A stretch of 16,744 bases of DNA. Origin: Bacillota bacterium. GTDB taxonomy: Bacteria > Bacillota_E > JAJZYS01 > JAJYTV01. The position numbers were made by a program, and so were the translations under genes. The notes under the pieces are model-generated. The model was not told the DNA's origin. It saw only the letters and a list, made by a program, of their open reading frames with translations, and ran no database searches. The stretch is from NCBI GenBank assembly GCA_021845645.1, contig JAJZVM010000085.1:1-16744 (forward strand), written 5' to 3'. Positions 1-7,770 of the stretch are shown here, piece after piece (the stretch's first letter is position 1; each line of letters opens with the position of its first letter).

Positions 1-248
1 CGGGCAACTTCTCGCACTACAGCAACCCCACCGTCAACCAGGACTTCGCCAAGGCGCTCCTGACTTCTGTGCCGTCGCAGCGCGCCGCGTACTACGACGT
101 GATCCAGAAGCAGATCATGCACGACGCGCCGGCGATCTTCCTCAACTACACCGACCTCCTGCGTGCCGAGACGACGAGCGTGCACGGGTTCGTTCCGAAC
201 CCCACGTTCTTCTACGTCAACATGAACCGCGTCTGGCTCACAAAGTAG
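1..248 (+). CDS. Extracellular solute-binding protein, family 5 (C-terminal end only)
   Basis: The last 81 codons of an open frame enter from the left edge (first full codon at 3, TAG at 246-248). The residues run from GNFSHYSNPTVNQ through APAIFLNYTDLL to FVPNPTFFYVNMNRVWLTK. The 'YSNPTVNQDFAKAL ... YYDVIQKQIMHDAPAIFL' pattern is typical of the end of SBP_bac_5 proteins (DppA/OppA/NikA type), the secreted or lipid-anchored receptors of peptide or nickel ABC importers. The substrate cannot be told from this fragment. The rest of the gene and any permease genes lie outside the window. A hairpin terminator follows 10 bases after the stop, so this is the last gene of its operon. Family assignment is by recalled similarity. 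Confidence 0.8.
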   Translation, partial: GNFSHYSNPTVNQDFAKALLTSVPSQRAAYYDVIQKQIMHDAPAIFLNYTDLLRAETTSVHGFVPNPTFFYVNMNRVWLTK

Positions 249-258
249 CAAGGGCGAA

Positions 259-295
259 GGCGAGAGGGGGCGGCAAACGGCCGTCCCCTCTCGCC
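259..295 (+). terminator. Hairpin terminator after the solute-binding protein gene
   Basis: A 15-bp stem (259-273 with 281-295, one G-U pair) closes a 7-nt loop. It begins 10 bases after the stop codon at 248. The following bases (attgctt) are only weakly T-rich, so termination efficiency is uncertain. The position after a gene end and the length of the stem support the call. Confidence 0.65.
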
Positions 296-399
296 ATTGC
301 TTGGAGGCTTTGATCGCTGCGCCCGCTGCAGCTTTGGCGGGATGCGCGGCAAGGGTGGCCAGGGTGGACACCCACATCCCTTCCTCGATGAGTCCTCCT

Positions 400-431
400 T
401 CTTGTCCAAACTGACAAGACAAGTGTATAGT
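400..431 (+). promoter_or_regulatory. Promoter of the NCS1 permease with overlapping inverted repeat (candidate NiaR operator)
   Basis: A -35-like TTGTCC (402-407) and a -10-like TATAGT (426-431) are separated by 18 bases. A perfect 7-bp inverted repeat, TCTTGTC-N6-GACAAGA (400-419), covers the -35 and spacer, as a repressor site would. A second overlapping reading is TGACAAGACA (412-421) followed by AGTGT. NiaR sites in other Bacillota are, as I recall, palindromes around a TGTCTTGACA-like core, and this site resembles one strand of that. The facing gene is niaR, so NiaR is the natural candidate ligand. Binding is inference. Confidence 0.5.
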
Positions 432-440
432 CTCCGCGAG

Positions 441-1736
441 GTGATCGTCGTAAAGATCGAAACCCGCGGTATCGAGCCCATTCCCGCCTCGGAACGGCAC
501 GGCAGAAGCTCAAGCCTCTTTACCCTATGGTTTGCAGCCAACCTGGGCGTTCCTCCGTGGTTCCTCGGAGTGCTGCTCTACTCGTTCGGCCTCGGCCTCG
601 GCTGGTCGCTCTTCACTGTCCTCCTGGGCAATCTGGTCGGCTCGGCGCTCGTCGCCCTGCCGTCACTCATGGGCCCGCGTACAGGTCTGCCGCAACTCGC
701 CCTCTCGCGTGGTGGCTTCGGCAGGGTGGGGGTCGGGCTGCCGGCAGCGCTCAACTGGCTGTCCTGTCTCGGCTGGTTTGCGGTGAACTCGCTGATGGGC
801 GGCGAGCTGCTCGCCAGCCTCCTTGGCCTGCCGGCCGTCGGGGGAATCGTCCTGATCGGCGGATTCCAGGTGGTGATTGCCGCGTTCGGACACGATATGG
901 TCCACCGCGCGGAGCGCTGGGTAAGCATCCTTCTGGTCCTCACCTTCGCCTTCTTCACTTGGCGGGCGGCCCAGGCAGGGATCCCGGCGGTGATATCCGG
1001 CGGATTCTCCTGGCCGGCTTTTGCGCTGGGCGTCGCCATGATCGCCTCGTACGTCTTCTCATGGGCGCCCTACGCCTCGGACTATTCACGCTACCTGCCG
1101 GTCTCCGCCGCACCGGCGCGGGTCTTCATCGCCACCTTCGCCGGCTCGCTGCTGTCCTGCCTCTGGGTGGAACTGCTCGGCGTGGCCATGGCGGCCCACT
1201 TCCGCGACTTCGACGCGGTGCCGCTGCTCAGGTCGGCTGCGGGGGGTGCGGTCGGTTTCGTCTTCGCGGCAGGCATCCTCGGCACGCTGACCGCCAACCT
1301 GCTCAACATCTACACGGGAGCCACGTCGCTGCTCGCGCTGGGCGTTCGCATGCCACGCTGGCTGGCCGCCGTCGCGGTTGGCGTTCTAGGCACGGTTCTC
1401 GCCATCCTCGGGCTGCGCGGCTTCTCCGGCGACTACGAGTCCTTCCTGTTGCTCCTGTCCTACTGGATCGCGCCATGGCTCGGCGTCGTCCTGGCGCAGA
1501 AAACCGCGCCCAGCTTCCCGCGCCCGATCGAGGCGGGATTCTGGGCATTCCTGATCGGCCTTCTGTGTTCCGTGCCATTCATGTCGCAATCCCTGTTCAC
1601 GGGGCCCGTGGCAAGGGCGATGGGCGGCGCCGACATCGCGTACTACGTCGGCGGGCTTGTCGCCGCTACCGCCTATCTTCTGCTTCGTCGAGGATCCCAA
1701 GCTGTGCGAGCGCCCGGTGTCCCGCAGCGAGCGTAG
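441..1736 (+). CDS. NCS1-family permease (cytosine/allantoin/thiamine permease family), candidate niacin transporter
   Basis: A polytopic inner-membrane carrier of about 431 aa from the GTG at 441, with around 12 hydrophobic segments. The N-terminal 'KIETRGIEPIPASERHG' and 'FAANLGVPPW' are the hallmark opening of nucleobase:cation symporter-1 proteins (CodB, PucI, HyuP, thiamine permeases). The conserved 'WAPYASDYSRYLP' and 'NLLNIYTGATSLLALG' motifs are also present. The substrate cannot be read from the sequence. The neighbouring niaR and the inverted repeat over the promoter suggest nicotinate or a related pyridine. The start is uncertain. GTG 441 fits the family N-terminus but has no good ribosome binding site and lies only 9 bases after the -10 box, so the mRNA may be leaderless. 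The frame stays open upstream to 297, but those residues look non-coding. The 3' end overlaps niaR by 71 bp tail-to-tail. Confidence 0.85.
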   Translation: MIVVKIETRGIEPIPASERHGRSSSLFTLWFAANLGVPPWFLGVLLYSFGLGLGWSLFTVLLGNLVGSALVALPSLMGPRTGLPQLALSRGGFGRVGVGLPAALNWLSCLGWFAVNSLMGGELLASLLGLPAVGGIVLIGGFQVVIAAFGHDMVHRAERWVSILLVLTFAFFTWRAAQAGIPAVISGGFSWPAFALGVAMIASYVFSWAPYASDYSRYLPVSAAPARVFIATFAGSLLSCLWVELLGVAMAAHFRDFDAVPLLRSAAGGAVGFVFAAGILGTLTANLLNIYTGATSLLALGVRMPRWLAAVAVGVLGTVLAILGLRGFSGDYESFLLLLSYWIAPWLGVVLAQKTAPSFPRPIEAGFWAFLIGLLCSVPFMSQSLFTGPVARAMGGADIAYYVGGLVAATAYLLLRRGSQAVRAPGVPQRA

Positions 1737-2178
1737 GTGCGTCCGGGGCCTCAACCGTGTGCACGTGGGCGCCACCGGTGAGCACGCTCAGGAGATGGCC
1801 GCCGTTCTGGTCAAGTCGCTCGAGAAAGAGATCGACGTCGCGGCGCGAGTGGAGTTCAAGGCCGCCGCGCAGTTCGCCGTAGATCGGATGGTCCACGATC
1901 ACGTCCTTGACGACAATGCCGAGATCGACCAGAGCCTTGAGTTCCGCCTCTGTCTGCTCCGGCGCATGGCGCACAGAGAACGCGTCCCTGACGCCCGCGG
2001 GGCCGCTTGCCAGACGGTAGCCGCGCGTCGTGGCGTCGATCGCGTGCCCCTCGGCACGCAGCAATGCGATGTCCTGTACGATCACCTGGCGCGACACGCC
2101 GAACATATCCGCGAACTGGCCTCCCGAGATCGGCTCCCGGGAGTCCGTGAGTACCTGGAGCAACTGTCGTCTGCGCAT
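1666..2178 (-). CDS. niaR: NiaR-type transcriptional repressor of NAD metabolism (HTH_11 plus 3H domain)
   Basis: The 170-aa product matches NiaR/YrxA in length and layout. Residues 1-57 form a BirA-like winged helix (RRRQLLQVLTDSREPISG, then FGVSRQVIVQDIALLRAEG). Residues 65-165 form the histidine-rich 3H domain. H71, E79, H138 and H140 sit at a constant offset of 8 from the metal ligands I recall for Thermotoga TM1602 (H79, E87, H146, H148). In the family, nicotinate binding promotes repression of NAD synthesis or niacin uptake genes. The ATG at 2178 follows a strong AGGAGGT (spacing about 5). An open frame extends upstream to 2961 but has no family resemblance. The gene converges on the NCS1 permease, its likely target. 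No copy of the 400-419 repeat was seen in its own promoter. Confidence 0.88.
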   Translation of the reverse strand: MRRRQLLQVLTDSREPISGGQFADMFGVSRQVIVQDIALLRAEGHAIDATTRGYRLASGPAGVRDAFSVRHAPEQTEAELKALVDLGIVVKDVIVDHPIYGELRGGLELHSRRDVDLFLERLDQNGGHLLSVLTGGAHVHTVEAPDAPTLAAGHRALAQLGILDEAEDRR

Positions 2179-2195
2179 GTCGACCTCCTGGCCTG

Positions 2196-2224
2196 AGCAT
2201 AGCCGCATGTCGTCGGAGCGGCAA
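2196..2224 (-). promoter_or_regulatory. Predicted sigma-A-type promoter of niaR
   Basis: On the minus strand, TTGCCG (2224-2219) and TATGCT (2201-2196) are spaced by exactly 17 bases. The -10 ends 17 bases before the niaR start at 2178, leaving room for a short leader that contains the AGGAGGT ribosome binding site. Confidence 0.55.
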
Positions 2225-2350
2225 TCGGCGCTCGACGCGGCAGGGTCGGGATGTGCCATTCTTGCGATCGGCCACTTTCGGGGCAAGCCAGGAACTTCCC
2301 GCACATAGGATGGTCGTGTCCCACGGCGTCCTTCGCGAGGAGGAGAACCC

Positions 2351-3520
2351 TTGCCGCGGCGCGGCTCACATGTGCACGTCTGGTCGCTGAGGTCGCTGTG
2401 CGCAGAGAGACCTCGACTGACCTGGGTCCTGGTCGCGGTTCTGCTTTTCGCCTTGCTTGGCGAGCTGTCGCTACGCCTGGCCGCGCCGGCCGTGCGCTGG
2501 CGGCTGGACGCCGCCAGCGACAAGCTGCGCATCTGGCTGAGTCCCGGACAAAGTCCTCTTGCGGGGTACGTCTTCCGCCGCAGCCGCTGGACGTACATCG
2601 ACGAGCTCAGGTCGGCCGGCGGGACGATCACGCTTCGGCTGAAGCCGGGCGAGATCTTCTCCGCACGGGTGGCCATACTTGGCCCCGACCCCTCCCAGGC
2701 CCGCATCCTGGCTTTCGTCCCGGCATCGCCGGTGCTCGTCGCGAAAGAGCTGGAAGGTAACGCGCTGGTGCTGCACGCATCCGAACCGCTTGTATCGGTC
2801 GAGGGTGTTCCGCCAGGTAGCTGGCAGCCCTCGCAGCCCGACATCGTCACCCTGCGGCGACAGACGGTCGACATGACGTACAGCCTCAAGGCGGTGGGAC
2901 AAAGTGGCGGACAGAGCGTCTGGCAGGTGACCGTACCCGCCTTGCCGCAGGCGCCTGTCATCTGGTTCGGGTCGGCCCAGGCCGGCCAGGTCTACCTTAC
3001 GATCGACGACGGCTGGTACCGCAGTGCGTACCTCCTGCGCCTGATGCGCACGTCCCATGTACCGATCACGGCCTTTCTGATCGCAGATGCCGCGGCGGAG
3101 GACCCTGGATACTGGCGCGATTTCGTGGCGGCCGGAGGGTTGATCGAGGACCACACGGCGAGCCACGCGAACCTTACCGGTCTTACTTTGCAAGCAGCGC
3201 AAGCGCAGTGGCGAATTCCGATCGATGACTTTGCCGCATGGTTCGGCGTTCCGGCGCCCAGCCTCGGCAGACCGCCCTACGGCGCGTTCGACGCCGATGT
3301 CCAGGCCGCGGCATGGGCGGCGGGTCTCAAGGAACTGGTGATGTGGGACGTCGTCTGGACCCCGGATCAGGGCGTCTCGACCTGGAACGGAGGTCCCATC
3401 CAGGCGGGCGACATCGTCCTGCTGCACTGGGTGCCGGGCGTGGGGCACGCGGTGGAGCACCTGCTCAAGACGCTGCAGCGCGAGGGACTCCACCCCGCGC
3501 TCCTGACCAGCGGGGTCTAG
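2351..3520 (+). CDS. Membrane-anchored polysaccharide deacetylase (NodB/CE4 domain)
   Basis: 389 aa starting at TTG 2351, 7 bases after a GAGGAGGAGA ribosome binding site. A short basic N-terminus and a hydrophobic stretch (about residues 24-40) make a signal anchor with an external C-terminus. Residues 45-205 match no domain I know. The catalytic NodB homology domain follows: LTIDDG (216-221, metal-binding and catalytic Asp pair), DHTASH (H268 and H272, metal ligands), RPPYG (307-311), WD (332-333) and LLHW (357-360). All five CE4 motifs are intact, so a metal-dependent N- or O-deacetylase acting on peptidoglycan or another envelope glycan is expected. The PdaA/PdaB-like sporulation type is possible but unproven. 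The gene is monocistronic by layout: niaR diverges upstream and a terminator follows. Confidence 0.87.
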   Translation: MPRRGSHVHVWSLRSLCAERPRLTWVLVAVLLFALLGELSLRLAAPAVRWRLDAASDKLRIWLSPGQSPLAGYVFRRSRWTYIDELRSAGGTITLRLKPGEIFSARVAILGPDPSQARILAFVPASPVLVAKELEGNALVLHASEPLVSVEGVPPGSWQPSQPDIVTLRRQTVDMTYSLKAVGQSGGQSVWQVTVPALPQAPVIWFGSAQAGQVYLTIDDGWYRSAYLLRLMRTSHVPITAFLIADAAAEDPGYWRDFVAAGGLIEDHTASHANLTGLTLQAAQAQWRIPIDDFAAWFGVPAPSLGRPPYGAFDADVQAAAWAAGLKELVMWDVVWTPDQGVSTWNGGPIQAGDIVLLHWVPGVGHAVEHLLKTLQREGLHPALLTSGV

Positions 3521-3531
3521 CGGCAGCAAGA

Positions 3532-3564
3532 GCAAGGGCGCGCCCCACGCGGGCGCGCCCTTGC
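3532..3564. terminator. Bidirectional hairpin terminator between converging genes
   Basis: A perfect 13-bp stem (3532-3544 with 3552-3564, arm GCAAGGGCGCGCC) closes a 7-nt loop. It lies 11 bases after the deacetylase stop and 13 bases before the end of the converging gene at 3578. It is very stable but lacks a clear T-run on either side. The position suggests it serves both genes. Confidence 0.75.
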
Positions 3565-3577
3565 ATACGAGCCTTGT

Positions 3578-4018
3578 CTACTCCGCGGCTTCCTCCAGGG
3601 CGGCAGCCTCGACCGCGATCTGCGGCGTGATGTCGACGTTGGCCGGTGTGATTGCCTGCAAGAGCTTCGACTTGAGGTCCGAGTACTCGGAGAGGCGGGT
3701 CTCGATCGCGCGGTCAAGGTCGCGACGGCGGCGGCCAAGATCGTCGAGCTCGCGAGCAAGCGCCGCAAGGCGCTGCGTCAGCACCATCATGTCACGGCCG
3801 CGCCCGATGGCGCGAATCTTGCGTTGCCGGGGACGACGGGGATTCTGGCGGGCCAGCTCCCGCCCGATGGTCAGAGCGAGGCCACGCGCAGAGCGGTTGA
3901 GTTCAACGGCCAACTCCTGCGCGAGATCACGGATCTGCGCGCCCTCACGCACCTTCGCCGTCATCTTGCGGATCTCAGCGATCTCGTCATCCGTATAGGG
4001 GCCAGTGCGAACGGACAC
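3578..4018 (-). CDS. Small putative Myb/SANT-type DNA-binding protein with coiled coil (RsfA-like?)
   Basis: 146 aa from the GTG at 4018, with GGAGG 7 bases upstream. An in-frame extension to 4087 would skip this ribosome binding site and is rejected. Residues 7-56 (YTDDEIAEIRKMTAKVREG, then LAVELNRSARGLALTIG) look like a trihelical Myb/SANT or HTH module. A basic linker follows (RRPRQRKIRAIGRGR, 61-75). Residues 78-121 form a charged, heptad-like coiled coil. This order (N-terminal Myb-like domain, basic linker, C-terminal coiled coil) resembles RsfA, the prespore regulator of Bacillus, but the similarity is in architecture and is too weak to name the gene. Its own promoter diverges from the spoIID-like gene. 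It could instead be a structural helical protein. Confidence 0.6.
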   Translation of the reverse strand: MSVRTGPYTDDEIAEIRKMTAKVREGAQIRDLAQELAVELNRSARGLALTIGRELARQNPRRPRQRKIRAIGRGRDMMVLTQRLAALARELDDLGRRRRDLDRAIETRLSEYSDLKSKLLQAITPANVDITPQIAVEAAALEEAAE

Positions 4019-4064
4019 GTTGAAGCCTCCTTCAGGTTTGCACAACACAGTATGCACTAACGTT

Positions 4065-4093
4065 ACGATACTCCATACATTGCGCACTGTCCA
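4065..4093 (-). promoter_or_regulatory. Predicted promoter of the small coiled-coil protein gene
   Basis: On the minus strand, TGGACA (4093-4088) and TATCGT (4070-4065) are spaced by 17 bases, 47 bases upstream of the GTG start. A plus-strand candidate, TTGCTT (4094-4099)-N16-TAGATT (4116-4121), abuts it, so the two -35 boxes would lie back to back. The stretch 4019-4297 is visibly AT-richer than its flanks and holds no convincing gene. Confidence 0.45.
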
Positions 4094-4200
4094 TTGCTTT
4101 GTCTAGCATCTTAAGTAGATTGGTGCGCCGAGAATGGCGCTGAAATCGCAAGCTAGGACACAGAACATGGCGATTCTTGTCGCCGGTGCTTTGTGCTTAG

Positions 4201-4227
4201 TTTACGTATCGCATTGCGTCGTACAAT
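4201..4227 (+). promoter_or_regulatory. Possible promoter of the spoIID-like gene
   Basis: TACAAT at 4222-4227 is a good -10 box, preceded by weak -35 candidates (TTTACG 4201-4206, 15-base spacing). Read as CGTACAAT it also resembles the CATACANT -10 of sporulation factor sigma-E, but no clear sigma-E -35 is visible. Which sigma factor is used cannot be decided by eye. Confidence 0.3.
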
Positions 4228-5997
4228 GGGCATTTTGTCTTCGGCGCCCGGTCGACCTGGGAGGGAACCACACGAAAACCGTCGAACGCGCTTCATCATG
4301 GTCAACCCCATCCGTCAGGCAGGGGCCGCCGCACTCGTCGCGGGGTTCCTCGCTCTTCTGTTGTTGCCCGGCCCGACATCCGCGCAGACGTCGCCTGACA
4401 TCCGTGTCGGACTTTACGTCGGTTCGGCTGCCCTTCCGGCCGTGACCATTGCGCCAGGGGGACCGAGCCAGAGCGTCGTCTATGCGGTGGGGGCTGCCAC
4501 CGCGCAGCTTCCCGGTCAGAGCTACGTGCGCATGCTGGGCTACCGTGACCTCGTGAGCCAGACGCAGGATCTCGCGACTGGCCAGTCCGACGTCCGCACG
4601 ATCGCCGCCGGCGGCCATCCCGCCTATCTGGAGCAGACGCCGCTCGGCATCTACGACGTGTTCTCCGGGCCCTACGTGTCGCTCACTGCGGCCCAGTCCG
4701 CCGCGACCGCCGTTTCCGCAACGGCCGTCTTCGGCCCTTACGGCGTGCTGATCCCGGGCGAGGCGAGCATGGCGGCCGCCCAGAGCCTTGTCGCGCCTTT
4801 CTGGCAGGCGGGTGTTCCGGCCTATCCGATTCTTCTGGCACAGGGCGCCTGGGGCGTGCTCGTCGGCCAATATTCCAGTGCGGCGGCGGCCGCTGCGGAG
4901 TTGCAGACGGTTCTCGCCCAGATGCCATCCGCCACGGCCTATCAGCCGAGCGGCAAAGAGCTGATGGTGCAGATTCCGAGCGGGGCCACGGCCTTCCTCG
5001 CCGCGTCGCAGAGCGGCCTGACCGCGTCCGGCGACGGCGGGGTCGTGTCCGTGCAGGGCAAGGCGTACCGCGGCAGCCTGTCCTTCGCGCTGTCGCAGAC
5101 GCGCCTGGAGGTCGTCAACACCCTGCCACTCGAGCAGTACCTGTATGGCGTGGTCCCGTCGGAGATGCCAGCGAGCTGGTCGCAGGCGGCACTCGAGGCT
5201 CAGGCTGTCGCTTCGCGGACTTATGCGCTCTACCAGGCGCGCCACAGGCCCCAGGGCAGCCTCTTCGATGTCTACGGCTCGACACTCAGCCAGGCCTACG
5301 GCGGCTATGCGGCCGAGCAGCCCAGCTCGAGCGCCGCTGTGGACGCGACTGCGAACATCGTCATGACCTATCAGGGCGAGCCGATCGACGCCGTGTTCGC
5401 CGCAGACTCCGGCGGCGCCACCGAGAACTCGGAGAACGTCTGGTCGACGGCCCTGCCGTACCTGCGCGGCGTCCGCGAGCTGCCTGGCTACAAACCGACG
5501 ACGTGGACCGTGACCCTCACCGCCGCGGACATCGCGAATCTCGTGCTGGACTGGAGCGGCGTCGCCATCGGCGATCTGGAGCAGATGGTCGAGCAGGGTA
5601 CGTCCCAGACCTTCTCGGGCCGGCCGCTCGCGGTACAGTTCGTGGGAAGCTTGGGACAGTACACCGTCTACAAGGACAGCATCAGGGGCCTCCTGCGGTT
5701 GCCCTCCACCCTGTTCACCGTCACAACCGACGCGCAAGTGACGGTGCAGGGCGCCCACGGCAAGGCTACGCTGCCCAGTTTGTCCGGCAGCGTAGCGACG
5801 GGAGCGGACGGAACTGCCCCGCTGCCGCCCGAAGTGGACGCGCAGGGCGCGGCCGGCGCTCAGGCCAGCTATCCGCTTGCGGCGTCCACCTACGCCTTGA
5901 ATGGGCGCGGCAACGGGCATGGAGTGGGCATGAGCCAGGATGGGGCCCAGTACATGGCGCAGCAGGGGATGACCTACCAGGCCATCCTCTCCCACTA

Positions 5998-7497
<1,500 letters not shown>

Positions 7498-7517
7498 CTG
7501 AGCCCCTCCTTTGGCGG

Positions 7518-7554
7518 AAAAAGTGCATAAACCGCCCCGGGGTGACCGAGGCGG
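7518..7554 (-). terminator. Riboswitch expression-platform terminator upstream of otsA
   Basis: On the minus strand, CCGCCTCGG and CCGGGGCGG pair over 9 bp (7554-7546 with 7540-7532, one G-U) around a 5-nt loop. They are followed by TTTATGCACTTTTT (ending at 7518), a T-rich tract. The stem lies 8-9 bases before the otsA ribosome binding site and downstream of the aptamer, as expected for an intrinsic terminator governed by a riboswitch. An alternative pairing of GGCGG (7536-7532) with CCGCC (7517-7513) is also possible. Confidence 0.7.
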
Positions 7555-7557
7555 CCC

Positions 7558-7582
7558 TTGTTGCGTTTGGAGACGCGAACAA
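7558..7582 (-). other. Hairpin between aptamer and terminator in the otsA leader
   Basis: On the minus strand, TTGTT-c-GCGT (7582-7573) pairs with ACGCAACAA (7566-7558): 9 bp, one bulged C and a 6-nt loop. It sits between the c-di-AMP aptamer and the terminator, next to a perfect GGGTGCACCC palindrome (7596-7587). It may be a spacer stem or part of the switching region. Confidence 0.45.
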
Positions 7583-7609
7583 CGCCGGGTGCACCCACCG
7601 CACTTCGAC

Positions 7610-7714
7610 GGCTTGCGAGGTTAGCTGACGGGCTGGGATCGAAGTGTGACCCCGCGCCGATAGGCGCTTAGCCCCAAAGAGTGGTTCCCCCGCTCTCGCA
7701 GACGAGATTCAGCC
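7610..7714 (-). promoter_or_regulatory. ydaO/yuaA-class cyclic di-AMP riboswitch aptamer controlling otsA
   Basis: Read on the minus strand, the leader contains the class signatures in the right order. They are GGCTGAATC (start of P1 and its junction, 7714-7706), GAGCGGGGGAACCA (7695-7682), TTGGGGCTAA (about 7678-7669), a GCGCC-tatc-GGCGC hairpin (7667-7654), and the highly conserved CCCGTCAGCTAACCTCG (7632-7616). AAGCC then closes P1 (7614-7610). Members of this class bind two c-di-AMP molecules and usually turn expression off by favouring a terminator; here a terminator follows at 7554-7518. The promoter lies just upstream (7770-7741). The class assignment rests on recalled consensus, not on a covariance search. 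Confidence 0.88.
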
Positions 7715-7740
7715 ATACAGAGTGTGTTCCGACCATTCTT

Positions 7741-7770
7741 ATGCTACCAGACTGGCACGGAGGCGGTCAA
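7741..7770 (-). promoter_or_regulatory. Promoter of the otsA riboswitch transcript
   Basis: On the minus strand, TTGACC (7770-7765) and TAGCAT (7746-7741) are spaced by 18 bases; an ATAAGAAT stretch just downstream offers alternative -10 registers. The -35 box overlaps the stop codon of the GH15 gene. A start near 7734 places the c-di-AMP aptamer at the very 5' end of the RNA, which supports the call. Confidence 0.55.

Noticed and set aside
2179..2961. Upstream extension of the niaR frame
   Set aside because: The added residues resemble no NiaR protein and lie antisense to the deacetylase gene; ATG 2178 has an ideal AGGAGGT and a promoter just upstream.
4134..4445. A 103-codon frame with a hydrophobic stretch before the SpoIID-like gene
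   Set aside because: It runs out of frame into the SpoIID signal peptide, has no ribosome binding site, and becomes arginine- and serine-rich where it overlaps the real gene.
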